Shown here piece by piece: positions 35,879-43,761 of a DNA stretch of 64,000 nucleotides; position 1 is the first letter of the stretch; each line of letters begins with the position of its first letter. The position numbers and the translations under genes were made by a program. Source of the DNA: Planctomycetota bacterium. Lineage in GTDB: Bacteria > Planctomycetota > UBA1135 > UBA2386. Under the pieces are notes generated by a model, which saw nothing but the letters and a program-made list of their open reading frames with translations, made no database searches and was not told the DNA's origin. The stretch is taken from the NCBI GenBank assembly GCA_016713175.1, contig JADJPQ010000007.1, positions 372,001-436,000 on the forward strand, in the 5' to 3' direction.

Positions 35879-37432
35879 GTGAGCATCGCTGCATCGTTCC
35901 TGGGCCGTCTCGTCGCCGCGCTGCTCGGCAGTGCGTTGGCCGCAACCGCGAACGGCCAGCAGCCGCCGGCCGAACCACCGCCGGCGATCGTCCGCAACCT
36001 GCTGACCGCTGGGGGTGGTTGTCTGCAGGCCGAGGATCCGATCGCTGCGCTCGCCGCGTATCGAACGGCTCGCGTGCTGACGCCGGCCGACCCGGGCAGC
36101 CTGACCGGGCTCGGTCAGACCCACCTGATGCTCGGCCGTCCGACCCTGGGCCTGGCCTACGCCGACGCGGTGCTGCAACAGGCCGCTGGCGATCAGCCGG
36201 CGATGACGCTGCGCGTGCGGGCACTGATCCGCGCCCGGCGGTTCGACGAGGCGGTGCAACAGGCCGGGCGGTTCCTGCTCGCCACACCGCAGCCGGGCGC
36301 CGAACTGCTCGCGGCGCGCGCGTCGGCACTGTTCCGCGTCCAACGCACCGACGAAGCCGCCGCCGTCTATGCGCGCGTGCTCGAACTGGATCCGCTGCAC
36401 GCCGAAGCCCACCTGCGGCTCGGTTCCGGACTGACGCCGCCGGTGCGCGTCGTCATCGGTCCCGAGATCCTCCAGGCGATCGCCGCGGCGCGCGCGGGTC
36501 GGCTGGCGACGGCAGAAGAACGGCTGCAGGGGCTGTTGGCGACCGAGCCAGGACATCCCGTGGCGCATCGATTGCTGGGCGAAACGCTGTTCCTGCGCAA
36601 GCTGCAAGCGGCGATGGTGGCGGCGGACCCGGCGTTCCTTGCCCTGCGCCAGGTACTGTCGCCTCCGGACACTTCACGGCTGCCGATTGCCGAGCTGATT
36701 CCGGCCTACCCCGACCTGTCGCCGGCTCGTCGTCAGGTGGTCGAACGGGCGCTGGCCCTGTTCGGCACTCGCCTGGGCAAACTGGTCGCGGTCGGTGCCC
36801 GGCACGATCTGTTGCAGGAGGCCGAACGTACGACCGACGAGCCGGCGCGAACCGGCCTGCGCGGCAAGCGCACGTTCGATGGGCGGGTCTGGGACGACGT
36901 GCGCGGCATCGGCGGGCTGCGCGCCGCGACCGGCATCGAGGCGCTCGACGACGCGACCTGGTTCGGCTTCGACACGCTCGCCCACGAGATCACGCACCAG
37001 GTGCATTACTACGCCCTGCCGCCGGTGGAGCGGGCGCGGATCCGCGAGCTGTACGAACGGGCGCGGCGCGAGAACCGTTTCCTCGACTACTACGCGGCGA
37101 CCAACGAGGCGGAGTACTTCGGCCAGGGGGTCGAGGCGTTCGCCGCGCTCGGCAAGCGGCCGGCCTGTGAGACCACGCACGGCCATACGCGCTTCGAGCT
37201 GCTGCGGGTCGATCCGGCGCTGCACGAACTGATCGAACGGCTGGTCGACTTCGATCCGCTGCGCGAGGGGCGGCAGCGCAGCGCGATCCTGGCGGCGGCG
37301 ATCGAGGTGGCGCTCCGGTGTGGCCGGGTGGACGACGCCATCGTCGCCGCCGGCCTGCTGCCAACGGGTGCAACCCGCGAACGTCTGCTGGCCCGGGCCC
37401 AGCAGGCGGCGTTCGCGGTGCAGAGTCGCTGA
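35879..37432 (+). CDS. Secreted TPR protein with HExxH metallopeptidase-like domain
   Basis: 517 residues from GTG 35879, chosen because it begins a signal peptide (VSIAASFLGRLVAALLGSALAATANGQQ across 35879-35962); the frame is open to 35804 without signal character. Residues about 30-200 are TPR-like helices. The C-terminal half carries LAHEITHQVHYYALPP (HExxH zinc motif) and, about 40 residues on, NEAEYFGQGVEAF, which can supply the third ligand Glu, as in gluzincin-like families. Probably a periplasmic or exported peptidase, or an inactive relative; no substrate can be named. It converges on gspF with a hairpin between. A second TPR/peptidase protein lies at 55809. Confidence 0.78.
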   Translation: MSIAASFLGRLVAALLGSALAATANGQQPPAEPPPAIVRNLLTAGGGCLQAEDPIAALAAYRTARVLTPADPGSLTGLGQTHLMLGRPTLGLAYADAVLQQAAGDQPAMTLRVRALIRARRFDEAVQQAGRFLLATPQPGAELLAARASALFRVQRTDEAAAVYARVLELDPLHAEAHLRLGSGLTPPVRVVIGPEILQAIAAARAGRLATAEERLQGLLATEPGHPVAHRLLGETLFLRKLQAAMVAADPAFLALRQVLSPPDTSRLPIAELIPAYPDLSPARRQVVERALALFGTRLGKLVAVGARHDLLQEAERTTDEPARTGLRGKRTFDGRVWDDVRGIGGLRAATGIEALDDATWFGFDTLAHEITHQVHYYALPPVERARIRELYERARRENRFLDYYAATNEAEYFGQGVEAFAALGKRPACETTHGHTRFELLRVDPALHELIERLVDFDPLREGRQRSAILAAAIEVALRCGRVDDAIVAAGLLPTGATRERLLARAQQAAFAVQSR

Positions 37433-37451
37433 ACGGCAGCCAGGGAAGTCA

Positions 37452-37467
37452 CCGGCGGCGGCGCCGG
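37452..37467. terminator. Bidirectional hairpin between convergent genes
   Basis: CCGGCG (37452-37457), loop GCGG, CGCCGG (37462-37467), in the 38-base gap between the TPR/HExxH gene and gspF, which converge. Suitable as a terminator for both. No T-run on either side. Confidence 0.42.
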
Positions 37468-37470
37468 CGA

Positions 37471-38691
37471 TCAGGACTTCTGCAGCTGCATCAGCGGCAA
37501 CACGATGGCGATGACGATCGCGGCGACAATCACCGCCAGGGCGACGATGATCAGCGGCTCGATCACCGCCGTCATCTTCTGCGTCGCCAGGTCGACTTCC
37601 TCGTCGTAGGTGGCGCCGATACGCTCGAGCATCTCTTCGACGTTGCCGGCCTGCTCGCCGACGCCGACCATGTAGCAGACGGTCGGCGGGAACACCCCGG
37701 TCTGCTTCATCGGTGTGGCGATGTCGGAGCCTTCGATGACGCTGTCGTGCACGACCTGCAACGCGTTCTGCAGGATCTTGTTGTCGAGCACCGCTTTGGT
37801 GACCTGGATCGCCTGCAGCGCCGGCACGCCCGACCGCAGCAGCGTCGCCAGCGTGATCGAGAACCGCGCCATCGACTGCTTGCGCGCCAGGTCGCCGAAC
37901 ACCGGCAGCGCCAGCTTGCAGCGGTCGAACACCAGCCGGCCGCCGTCGCTGGCGATGAACAGCTGGAACGCGATCATCACCAGCAGCGCGCCGATGAACA
38001 CCAGGAGCCACCAGTTCACCAGGAAGTCGGAGACCCAGATCAGGATCTCGGTCGGCAGCGGCAGTTCCTTGCCCTGGCCGCGGATCAGCTGGGTGACCTT
38101 CGGGACCACGAACGTCATCAGGATGGCGACGACGATGATGCCGACGATCACCATGATCGACGGGTAGACCAGCGCGGCGCCGACCTTGTTCTTCAGCCGG
38201 GTCTGCGTCTGCAGGAAGCCGGCCAGCCGCACCAGCACCTTGTCCAGCGAGCCCGCCGACTCGCCGGCCTTGACCATGTTGGCATACAGGTCGGTGAAGT
38301 AGCCGGGGTGCTGCATCACCGCGTCGCCCAGCGTCATGCCCTGCGTGACCTTTTCGCGGATGTCGCGGAACACGCTTTCGATCTTCTTGTCCGGCGCCTG
38401 CTCGATGATCATCCGCAGGGTCTCGGCCAACGGGATGCCGGCCTGCAGCAGCGACGCCATCTGGCGCGTCACCGCCGCGATCTGCTCCATCTTCTGCTTG
38501 GTGACCGTCGCATCGCTGGTCAGGTTGCCGATCGACAGGACCGGCCGCCTCTTCTTGGCCTGGTGGATGTCGGTGACGAAAAGGCGTTCCTTCTTCAGCT
38601 TCAACCGCGCGTCGCGCGGGGTGTCGGCGTCGATCAGGCCCTTCTTGACCTTGTTCGCGCTGTCGATCGCCTTGTATTCGAAGATCGGCAT
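37471..38691 (-). CDS. gspF: Type II secretion/type IV pilus inner-membrane platform protein
   Basis: 406 residues from ATG 38691 (MPIFEYKAIDSANKVKKG, the standard GspF/PilC start). Two repeated T2SSF domains: first with QMASLLQAGIPLAETL, second with SITLATLLRSGVPALQAI. Membrane segments lie at about 170-192, 215-238 and the C-terminus (LIIVALAVIVAAIVIAIVLPL). It holds the cytoplasmic ATPase at the membrane. Third gene of gspD-gspE-gspF, 47 bases after gspE. Sequence does not separate secretion from pilus assembly; no pseudopilin, prepilin peptidase or GspC is in the window. Confidence 0.93.
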   Translation of the reverse strand: MPIFEYKAIDSANKVKKGLIDADTPRDARLKLKKERLFVTDIHQAKKRRPVLSIGNLTSDATVTKQKMEQIAAVTRQMASLLQAGIPLAETLRMIIEQAPDKKIESVFRDIREKVTQGMTLGDAVMQHPGYFTDLYANMVKAGESAGSLDKVLVRLAGFLQTQTRLKNKVGAALVYPSIMVIVGIIVVAILMTFVVPKVTQLIRGQGKELPLPTEILIWVSDFLVNWWLLVFIGALLVMIAFQLFIASDGGRLVFDRCKLALPVFGDLARKQSMARFSITLATLLRSGVPALQAIQVTKAVLDNKILQNALQVVHDSVIEGSDIATPMKQTGVFPPTVCYMVGVGEQAGNVEEMLERIGATYDEEVDLATQKMTAVIEPLIIVALAVIVAAIVIAIVLPLMQLQKS

Positions 38692-38738
38692 TGGCTTGGT
38701 GCGGTGCGGTCGGCGGGTGCCCGGGAAGTAAGCGACGC

Positions 38739-40454
38739 TCAGACGACGTCGAGCTGGGTGACGCGCAGCACTTCGTCGGGGGTGGTGTGGCCGGCCAACA
38801 GCTTCTCGACGCCGTCCATGCGCAGCGTCCGCAAGCCGCGCTCGAGGGCGCCGCGCTTGATCTCGCTGGCCGTGCACTTGTTGACGATCTGCTGCTGGAT
38901 CGCGCCATCGATCGGCATGACTTCGTAGATCGCGGTGCGGCCGGAATAGCCGGACCGGAAGCACTCGTCGCAGCCCTTGCCGACCCAGATCTTGCCGCCG
39001 GGGAAGCGGTCGGGGGTGAGCCGCAGGTCCTCGAGCAGATAGCGCATCTGCTGGTCGGGCTCGACCTGTTCCTTGCAGTTGGGGCAGATCGTCCGCAGCA
39101 GGCGCTGCGCGATCACGCAGAGCAGCGACGACGACACCAGGTACGGCTCGACGCCGATGTCGATCAGGCGGGTCACCGTCGAGGCCGAGTCGTTGGTGTG
39201 CACCGTCGAGAACACCAGGTGGCCGGTCAGGGCGGCGCGGATCGCGATGTCGGCGGTCTCGTTGTCGCGCACTTCGCCGACCATCATGACGTCCGGGTCC
39301 TGCCGCAAGAACGACCGCAGACCGGTCGCGAAGGTCAGGCCCTTCTTGACGTTGACCTGCACCTGGCTGATGCCGTCGAGGTTGTATTCGACGGGATCCT
39401 CGATGGTCAGGATGTTCAGTTCGGGGGCGTTGATCGCATCCAGGCATGCGTACAGCGTCGTGGTCTTGCCGGAACCGGTCGGTCCGGTCACGAAGACGAC
39501 GCCGTGTGAGTAGTTGATGTAGCGCGAGATCGTCCGGTGGTTCTCGGGCGTCAGACCGATCTGGTCGAGGGAGTAGATCTTGGTGGTCTTGTCGAGGATG
39601 CGGAACACCACGCGCTCGCCGCTGGTGACCGGCACCGTGCTGATGCGCACGTCGACGTCGCCGTCGCCGATCCGGATGCTGGCGCGGCCATCCTGCGGCA
39701 ACCGGCGCTCGGCGATGTCCATCTTCCCCATGACCTTGACGCGGGAGATGATCGCTTCCTGGGCGCGGCGGGGGACCGTGTCCATGTCGTACAGCACGCC
39801 GTCGATGCGCATGCGGACCTGCATGCGATCGGCGTACGGCTGCAGGTGGATGTCCGAGGCGCGCAGCTTCAGCGCCTGGAACAGCAGCATGTTGACCAGC
39901 TTGATGATCGGCGCCTTGTTGGCGACATCGAGCAGGTCCTCGGACTCCTCGACCTGACCGGCCAGCTCGGCGATCGTGTCGGTGTCCTTGATGTCCTCGA
40001 GCGCTTCGTCGACGCCGTCAGCCTTGTGGCGGTAGGCGCGGTTGATCAGGTTGGCGATCTCCGAACGCAGCGCCAGCACCGGCTCGACCTGGCGGCCCAG
40101 CATCGTCGCCAGGTCGTCCATCGGCTGCACGTCGAGCGGCCGGTGGGTCGCGACCAGCAGCACCTGGCCGGTCAGGTCGAGCGCGATCAGGCCGTGCGTG
40201 CGGGCGAACTGCACCGGCACGTTCTGGATGAACTCGTCGGGCACCTGGGTGCCATCCAGTGATGGCCGGAAATCGATGCCGAGGAACTCGCCGAAGAACC
40301 CCAAGGCCTTGCTCTCGGTCAGCAGGTTCTTGCCGACCAGCACCTGGTCGAGCGACTGGCCGGTCTCACGTTCGGCTTGCAGCGCTTCGTCGATCTGCGC
40401 CTGCTTCAGGCCGGCCTTGCGCAGCAGGCCCTCGCGGATGCGGTCTTGCAGCAT
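38739..40454 (-). CDS. gspE: Type II secretion/type IV pilus assembly ATPase
   Basis: 571 residues from ATG 40454 (MLQDRIREGLLRKAGLKQ), 17 bases after the secretin stop. Residues 1-150: MshEN/GspE N-terminal domain. Residues 170-560: ATPase domain with GPTGSGKTTTLYA (Walker A), the Asp box TIEDPVEY, Walker B DPDVMMVGEVRD and the His box STVHTND. The zinc site is CPNC and CDEC, 45-50 residues apart, as in GspE/PilB. Hexameric motor that powers pseudopilus or pilus assembly. All catalytic motifs intact. Confidence 0.96.
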   Translation of the reverse strand: MLQDRIREGLLRKAGLKQAQIDEALQAERETGQSLDQVLVGKNLLTESKALGFFGEFLGIDFRPSLDGTQVPDEFIQNVPVQFARTHGLIALDLTGQVLLVATHRPLDVQPMDDLATMLGRQVEPVLALRSEIANLINRAYRHKADGVDEALEDIKDTDTIAELAGQVEESEDLLDVANKAPIIKLVNMLLFQALKLRASDIHLQPYADRMQVRMRIDGVLYDMDTVPRRAQEAIISRVKVMGKMDIAERRLPQDGRASIRIGDGDVDVRISTVPVTSGERVVFRILDKTTKIYSLDQIGLTPENHRTISRYINYSHGVVFVTGPTGSGKTTTLYACLDAINAPELNILTIEDPVEYNLDGISQVQVNVKKGLTFATGLRSFLRQDPDVMMVGEVRDNETADIAIRAALTGHLVFSTVHTNDSASTVTRLIDIGVEPYLVSSSLLCVIAQRLLRTICPNCKEQVEPDQQMRYLLEDLRLTPDRFPGGKIWVGKGCDECFRSGYSGRTAIYEVMPIDGAIQQQIVNKCTASEIKRGALERGLRTLRMDGVEKLLAGHTTPDEVLRVTQLDVV

Positions 40455-40471
40455 GGCTTTCAGGGCTCCGG

Positions 40472-42913
40472 TTACTGCTGGCGGCCAGTGGGGGTCGCCC
40501 CGGCCGGGTCGGTCGGACCGCTCGGCGCCGAAGGCACGTTCTTGGCGCCCATCGAACGATCGGGGCGGCGGAAGGTGCCCATCTCGAAGTCGCCCTGTGC
40601 ATCGGCGTCGTCCAGTGTCGCACCCGGGTCCTGCAGCATGCGCGCCTGGTCCTTCTGGGAGCCGCTCCAACGGTGATCGATCAGGCGCAACCGGCGTTCG
40701 CCGATGAACTCGTTGGCCTCCATCTTCTTGCGCAGGCTCAGGTGGTAGAGGTCCTGGAAGTCCTCCTCGTTGAGGATCGTCGGCGTGACGAAGAAGTAGA
40801 GGTTGGTCTTGTTGTGGGTCTCCTCGCTCTTGCGGAACAGGAAGCCCAGCAACGGCAGGTCCTTCAGGAACGGGATGCCGCCGTCGCTGTACGACTCGCG
40901 GTCCTCGATGACGCCGCCGATCACCATGGTGTCGTTGCTCGGCATCGTGACCTGCGTGCGGATCGTCCGCCGCAGCACGACACCGCCGCCGGTCGGCGAA
41001 TCCGGGTCGAACGAACCGACGAACCGGCTGACTTCGAGATTGATGTTCAGCCGCAAGTAGTTGTTCGGCGAAATCGTCGGCGAGATCTCGAGCGTGATGC
41101 CCGCGTTGCGCGGCGTGCCCGACGACTGGGTCGCCTGGTTGGCGTTGCTGTTGTTCTCGATGGTCGGCCGTTCTTCCTCGGTCGTGACGGTCGCCTCTTC
41201 GTTGTTGTTCACCAGCACCGAGGGCAGCGACAGGATGTTGGCGCGATCGTCGGTCGCCAGCGCGTTGATCAACGCCGGCACCGCGAAGTCACCGCCGCTG
41301 ATGATGCCGCCGGTCAGGCCCTGCAGCGGGCTGTCGAAATCGGGCAGGCGCGTGTCGGGCAGGCCATCGTCGTCCTGATCGGTGAACGCCGAGTTGCCGA
41401 AGTGCGAGAAGCCGAAGCCCCGGGTGAAATCGCCGTTCTCCTTGACGTCGAGCAGGCCGAGTTCGACCCCGAACCTGGCCAGATCCCCGGTGGTCAACTC
41501 GACCAGCGCGGCCTCGATGAGCACCTGATCCTGCCGGCGGTCGAGCTGGGTGATCAGGTTGACGATGTCCTTGTACTTGGTGGCCGAGGCCGACACGAGC
41601 AGGCTGTTGCTCTCCTTGTGCGCCTGGATGACCGTCCGCCGCGGCCGCCGGCTCTGGCCACCCGCGCCAGGCTGGCCCTGTTGCGCCTGGACCTCGGCCT
41701 GTTGGTCGTCCTGCAGGAACTGGTTCAGCGTCGTGCGCAGATCCTCGGCAAGCACGTTCTTGAGCCGCAGCACGTCGGCGCGGCCTTCCTGAGGCTCCGA
41801 CTTCAGGTCGAGGCGGGCGATCAGTTCGAGCGCTTCGTTGATCTGCTCGCGAGTCCCGGACAGCACGACGGCCTTCTGCGTCGGGATCACGACCACCTTG
41901 ATCTGCGCCTGCTGGCCGCCGCCGACCGGCGCACCACCGCCACCGCCGGCCGCGGCTTCGGCCAGCGCCTGTTGCCGCACGCGCTGGCGGTCGTTCAGGA
42001 TCTCGGTCAGGACCGGCTCGATCTCCTCGGCGGCCTGGTTCTCCAACCGCGCGACGTGCGTCAGCAGTTCTGGAGCGTCGAACGGCTTGTCGACGATGTT
42101 CAGCAGCTGGTAGGCGCCATAGACCTGCGGGCCAAAGCCCTGCAGCAGCATCGCCGTGTTGTTGCCGACGTTGCCGATCGTCAGCATTCCGGCGGCGCCG
42201 GCGCCGGCCTGCATGCCATAGAACGGCCGCAACGCGTTGGTCGCAACCTGGGCGTTGATGTGCTTCAGCGGCAGCGAGGTCAGGATCGTCACGCCGGTCT
42301 GGTTCTTGTACTGCTCGAGGTCGTCGACGGTGACATAGCGCGCCGAGTTGCCGATCTCCTTCTGGCGCTGACCGCTGGTCGAGACGATCTCGGCGATCTC
42401 CAGATCACCTTCACCGCGCATCACCACGGCGAAGCCCTTGATGTAGAGCATCATCTGGAAGAAGTAATAGAACTGGTCCTTGAAGTTGGTCTTCTTCATC
42501 CGGACCGTGCCGAGGAACGTCACGCGGTTGCCGCCGGCGCCGCCCATCGTCAACTCGGTGTCGTTGTACGTGAACACGCGGCCGGTCATCTCCTGGGCCC
42601 ACTTGATGAACTCGGTGAGCTCCATGCCATTGTTCTCGGCCAGCGAGAACGTCATGAAGTCGCCTGCGTCGACCAGTCGCGGCGACGCCGGGTTCTGGGT
42701 ACCCTGACCCTGGGTGTTCGGGGGCGGCACGCCGGCCTCGTTCTGGGCCACAGGCGCCCCGGCCAGCCCGATCGCCGCCAGCACCGCAGCCAGCAGGATC
42801 CGTTGCACGCCACGGCGCCGCGCGCCCGACGTGGCCAGACCGATCACCGGGGACCCGGGCAGTGCCCGGCAGAGAGAGTCGACCATCTTGGATTCCGATT
42901 CGAAGATCTGCAT
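40472..42913 (-). CDS. gspD: Type II secretion/type IV pilus secretin
   Basis: 813 residues from ATG 42913 (MQIFESES); ATG 42886 is the alternative. A signal or membrane segment (IGLATSGARRRGVQRILLAAVLAAIGLAG) is followed by a Gln/Asn/Pro linker. Periplasmic N0-N3 domains follow, with a typical secretin N1/N2 repeat (LKHINAQVATNALRPF, LKNVLAEDLRTTLNQFL) and a Gly/Gln-rich insert. The C-terminal secretin beta-barrel has VPVL-like VLVNNNEEATVTTEEE and VIGGVIEDRESYSDGGIPFL with the VxRxxxPxLGxLF-type end (LPLLGFLFRKSEE). About 60 residues follow it, ending in a polar Pro/Thr/Gly tail. Forms the outer-membrane pore; first gene of gspDEF. Confidence 0.94.
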   Translation of the reverse strand: MQIFESESKMVDSLCRALPGSPVIGLATSGARRRGVQRILLAAVLAAIGLAGAPVAQNEAGVPPPNTQGQGTQNPASPRLVDAGDFMTFSLAENNGMELTEFIKWAQEMTGRVFTYNDTELTMGGAGGNRVTFLGTVRMKKTNFKDQFYYFFQMMLYIKGFAVVMRGEGDLEIAEIVSTSGQRQKEIGNSARYVTVDDLEQYKNQTGVTILTSLPLKHINAQVATNALRPFYGMQAGAGAAGMLTIGNVGNNTAMLLQGFGPQVYGAYQLLNIVDKPFDAPELLTHVARLENQAAEEIEPVLTEILNDRQRVRQQALAEAAAGGGGGAPVGGGQQAQIKVVVIPTQKAVVLSGTREQINEALELIARLDLKSEPQEGRADVLRLKNVLAEDLRTTLNQFLQDDQQAEVQAQQGQPGAGGQSRRPRRTVIQAHKESNSLLVSASATKYKDIVNLITQLDRRQDQVLIEAALVELTTGDLARFGVELGLLDVKENGDFTRGFGFSHFGNSAFTDQDDDGLPDTRLPDFDSPLQGLTGGIISGGDFAVPALINALATDDRANILSLPSVLVNNNEEATVTTEEERPTIENNSNANQATQSSGTPRNAGITLEISPTISPNNYLRLNINLEVSRFVGSFDPDSPTGGGVVLRRTIRTQVTMPSNDTMVIGGVIEDRESYSDGGIPFLKDLPLLGFLFRKSEETHNKTNLYFFVTPTILNEEDFQDLYHLSLRKKMEANEFIGERRLRLIDHRWSGSQKDQARMLQDPGATLDDADAQGDFEMGTFRRPDRSMGAKNVPSAPSGPTDPAGATPTGRQQ

Positions 42914-43034
42914 GTCGCTGACCGCCTGCGCCGGACCGACATCCGAGGCGCGCGCCTCAGACCAGCACGGCACGGCTTTTATTTCGGGCCGTCGACACAA
43001 GGAAGCGTGATTCCGGTGTTTCGGACGGTTGATC

Positions 43035-43052
43035 GGCACCGCCGGTGGTGCC
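43035..43052. promoter_or_regulatory. Dyad in the gspD/EIIA divergent region
   Basis: GGCACC (43035-43040) and GGTGCC (43047-43052) around GCCGGT, in the 275-base region between gspD (minus) and the EIIA gene (plus). The same region has an AT-rich patch CTTTTATTT at 42976-42984, flanked by ACGGC and GCCGT. Possible operator or promoter area. Nothing else is recognised in the gap. Confidence 0.3.
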
Positions 43053-43188
43053 AGTCGCCGCCAGACCACGCGCTGCTTTGGTGCTTTTCCGGTTGCCAGG
43101 CGCGCTGCCGATTTGTTGCATGCGGTCCCTGGTCCTGGCCACGCGTCCTGCGCCCCGCGACGCTCCGCCGAGCGTCTTCGTCGTCCGC

Positions 43189-43662
43189 ATGAAGTTGTCC
43201 GAACTGATCGCCGCTCCACACGTCCTGGTGCCGCTGGTGGCCAAGGACAAATGGGAGGTTCTCGCCCAGATTGCGGCGTTGCCGGCCACCACCGGCGCGT
43301 GGCCACAGGCGATGGTGGCGCCGATCCACCAGGCGCTGGTGGCCCGCGAACGGACGCTGACGACCGGCATGGAGCATGGCATCGCGATTCCCCATGCCGC
43401 CGTCGATGGCGTCGACGACCTGGTCGCGGTGCTGGGCCTCAGCGCCACCGGCATTCCGTTCGAATCGATGGACGGTCAGCCGGCGCACATCGTCGTCGGA
43501 TTGGTGATCCCGCGCAGCAAGAAGCTGATGCACATCAAGACGCTCGCGGAGATCGCGCGCGTGCTCGATCGACCGCAAGTGCGCGAACGGCTGCGCGGCT
43601 GCCGCACCGGCGTCGAAGCCACCGACCTGCTGCGCTCGCTCGAGTCCGGCGCCCAGCGGTGA
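43189..43662 (+). CDS. PTS EIIA type 2 domain protein (PtsN-like)
   Basis: 157 residues from ATG 43189 (MKLSELIAAPHVLVPL); the frame is open upstream but does not match the family. It is a single EIIA(Fru/Ntr) domain: MEHGIAIPHAAVDG contains the phosphorylatable His, and GLVIPRSKKLMHIKTLAEIARVL is the conserved second half. No EIIB, EIIC, HPr or EI is adjacent, so a regulatory role like PtsN is more likely than sugar import. Divergent from gspD. A hairpin overlaps its 3' flank. Confidence 0.9.
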   Translation: MKLSELIAAPHVLVPLVAKDKWEVLAQIAALPATTGAWPQAMVAPIHQALVARERTLTTGMEHGIAIPHAAVDGVDDLVAVLGLSATGIPFESMDGQPAHIVVGLVIPRSKKLMHIKTLAEIARVLDRPQVRERLRGCRTGVEATDLLRSLESGAQR

Positions 43663-43691
43663 CCCGCCGGGTACGCTGCCCTCTGGGCGGG
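43663..43691 (+). terminator. Hairpin after the EIIA gene
   Basis: CCCGCC (43663-43668) and GGCGGG (43686-43691) with an inner GGG/CCC pair in the 17-base loop, immediately after the stop codon. No T-run. Possible terminator. Confidence 0.35.
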
Positions 43692-43761
43692 GTGCCGGCG
43701 AGAACGGGTAGCCGTCCTGCCAGACCGGGTTGCGATTGGTATCCTGCGCCGCCTCGCCGCC

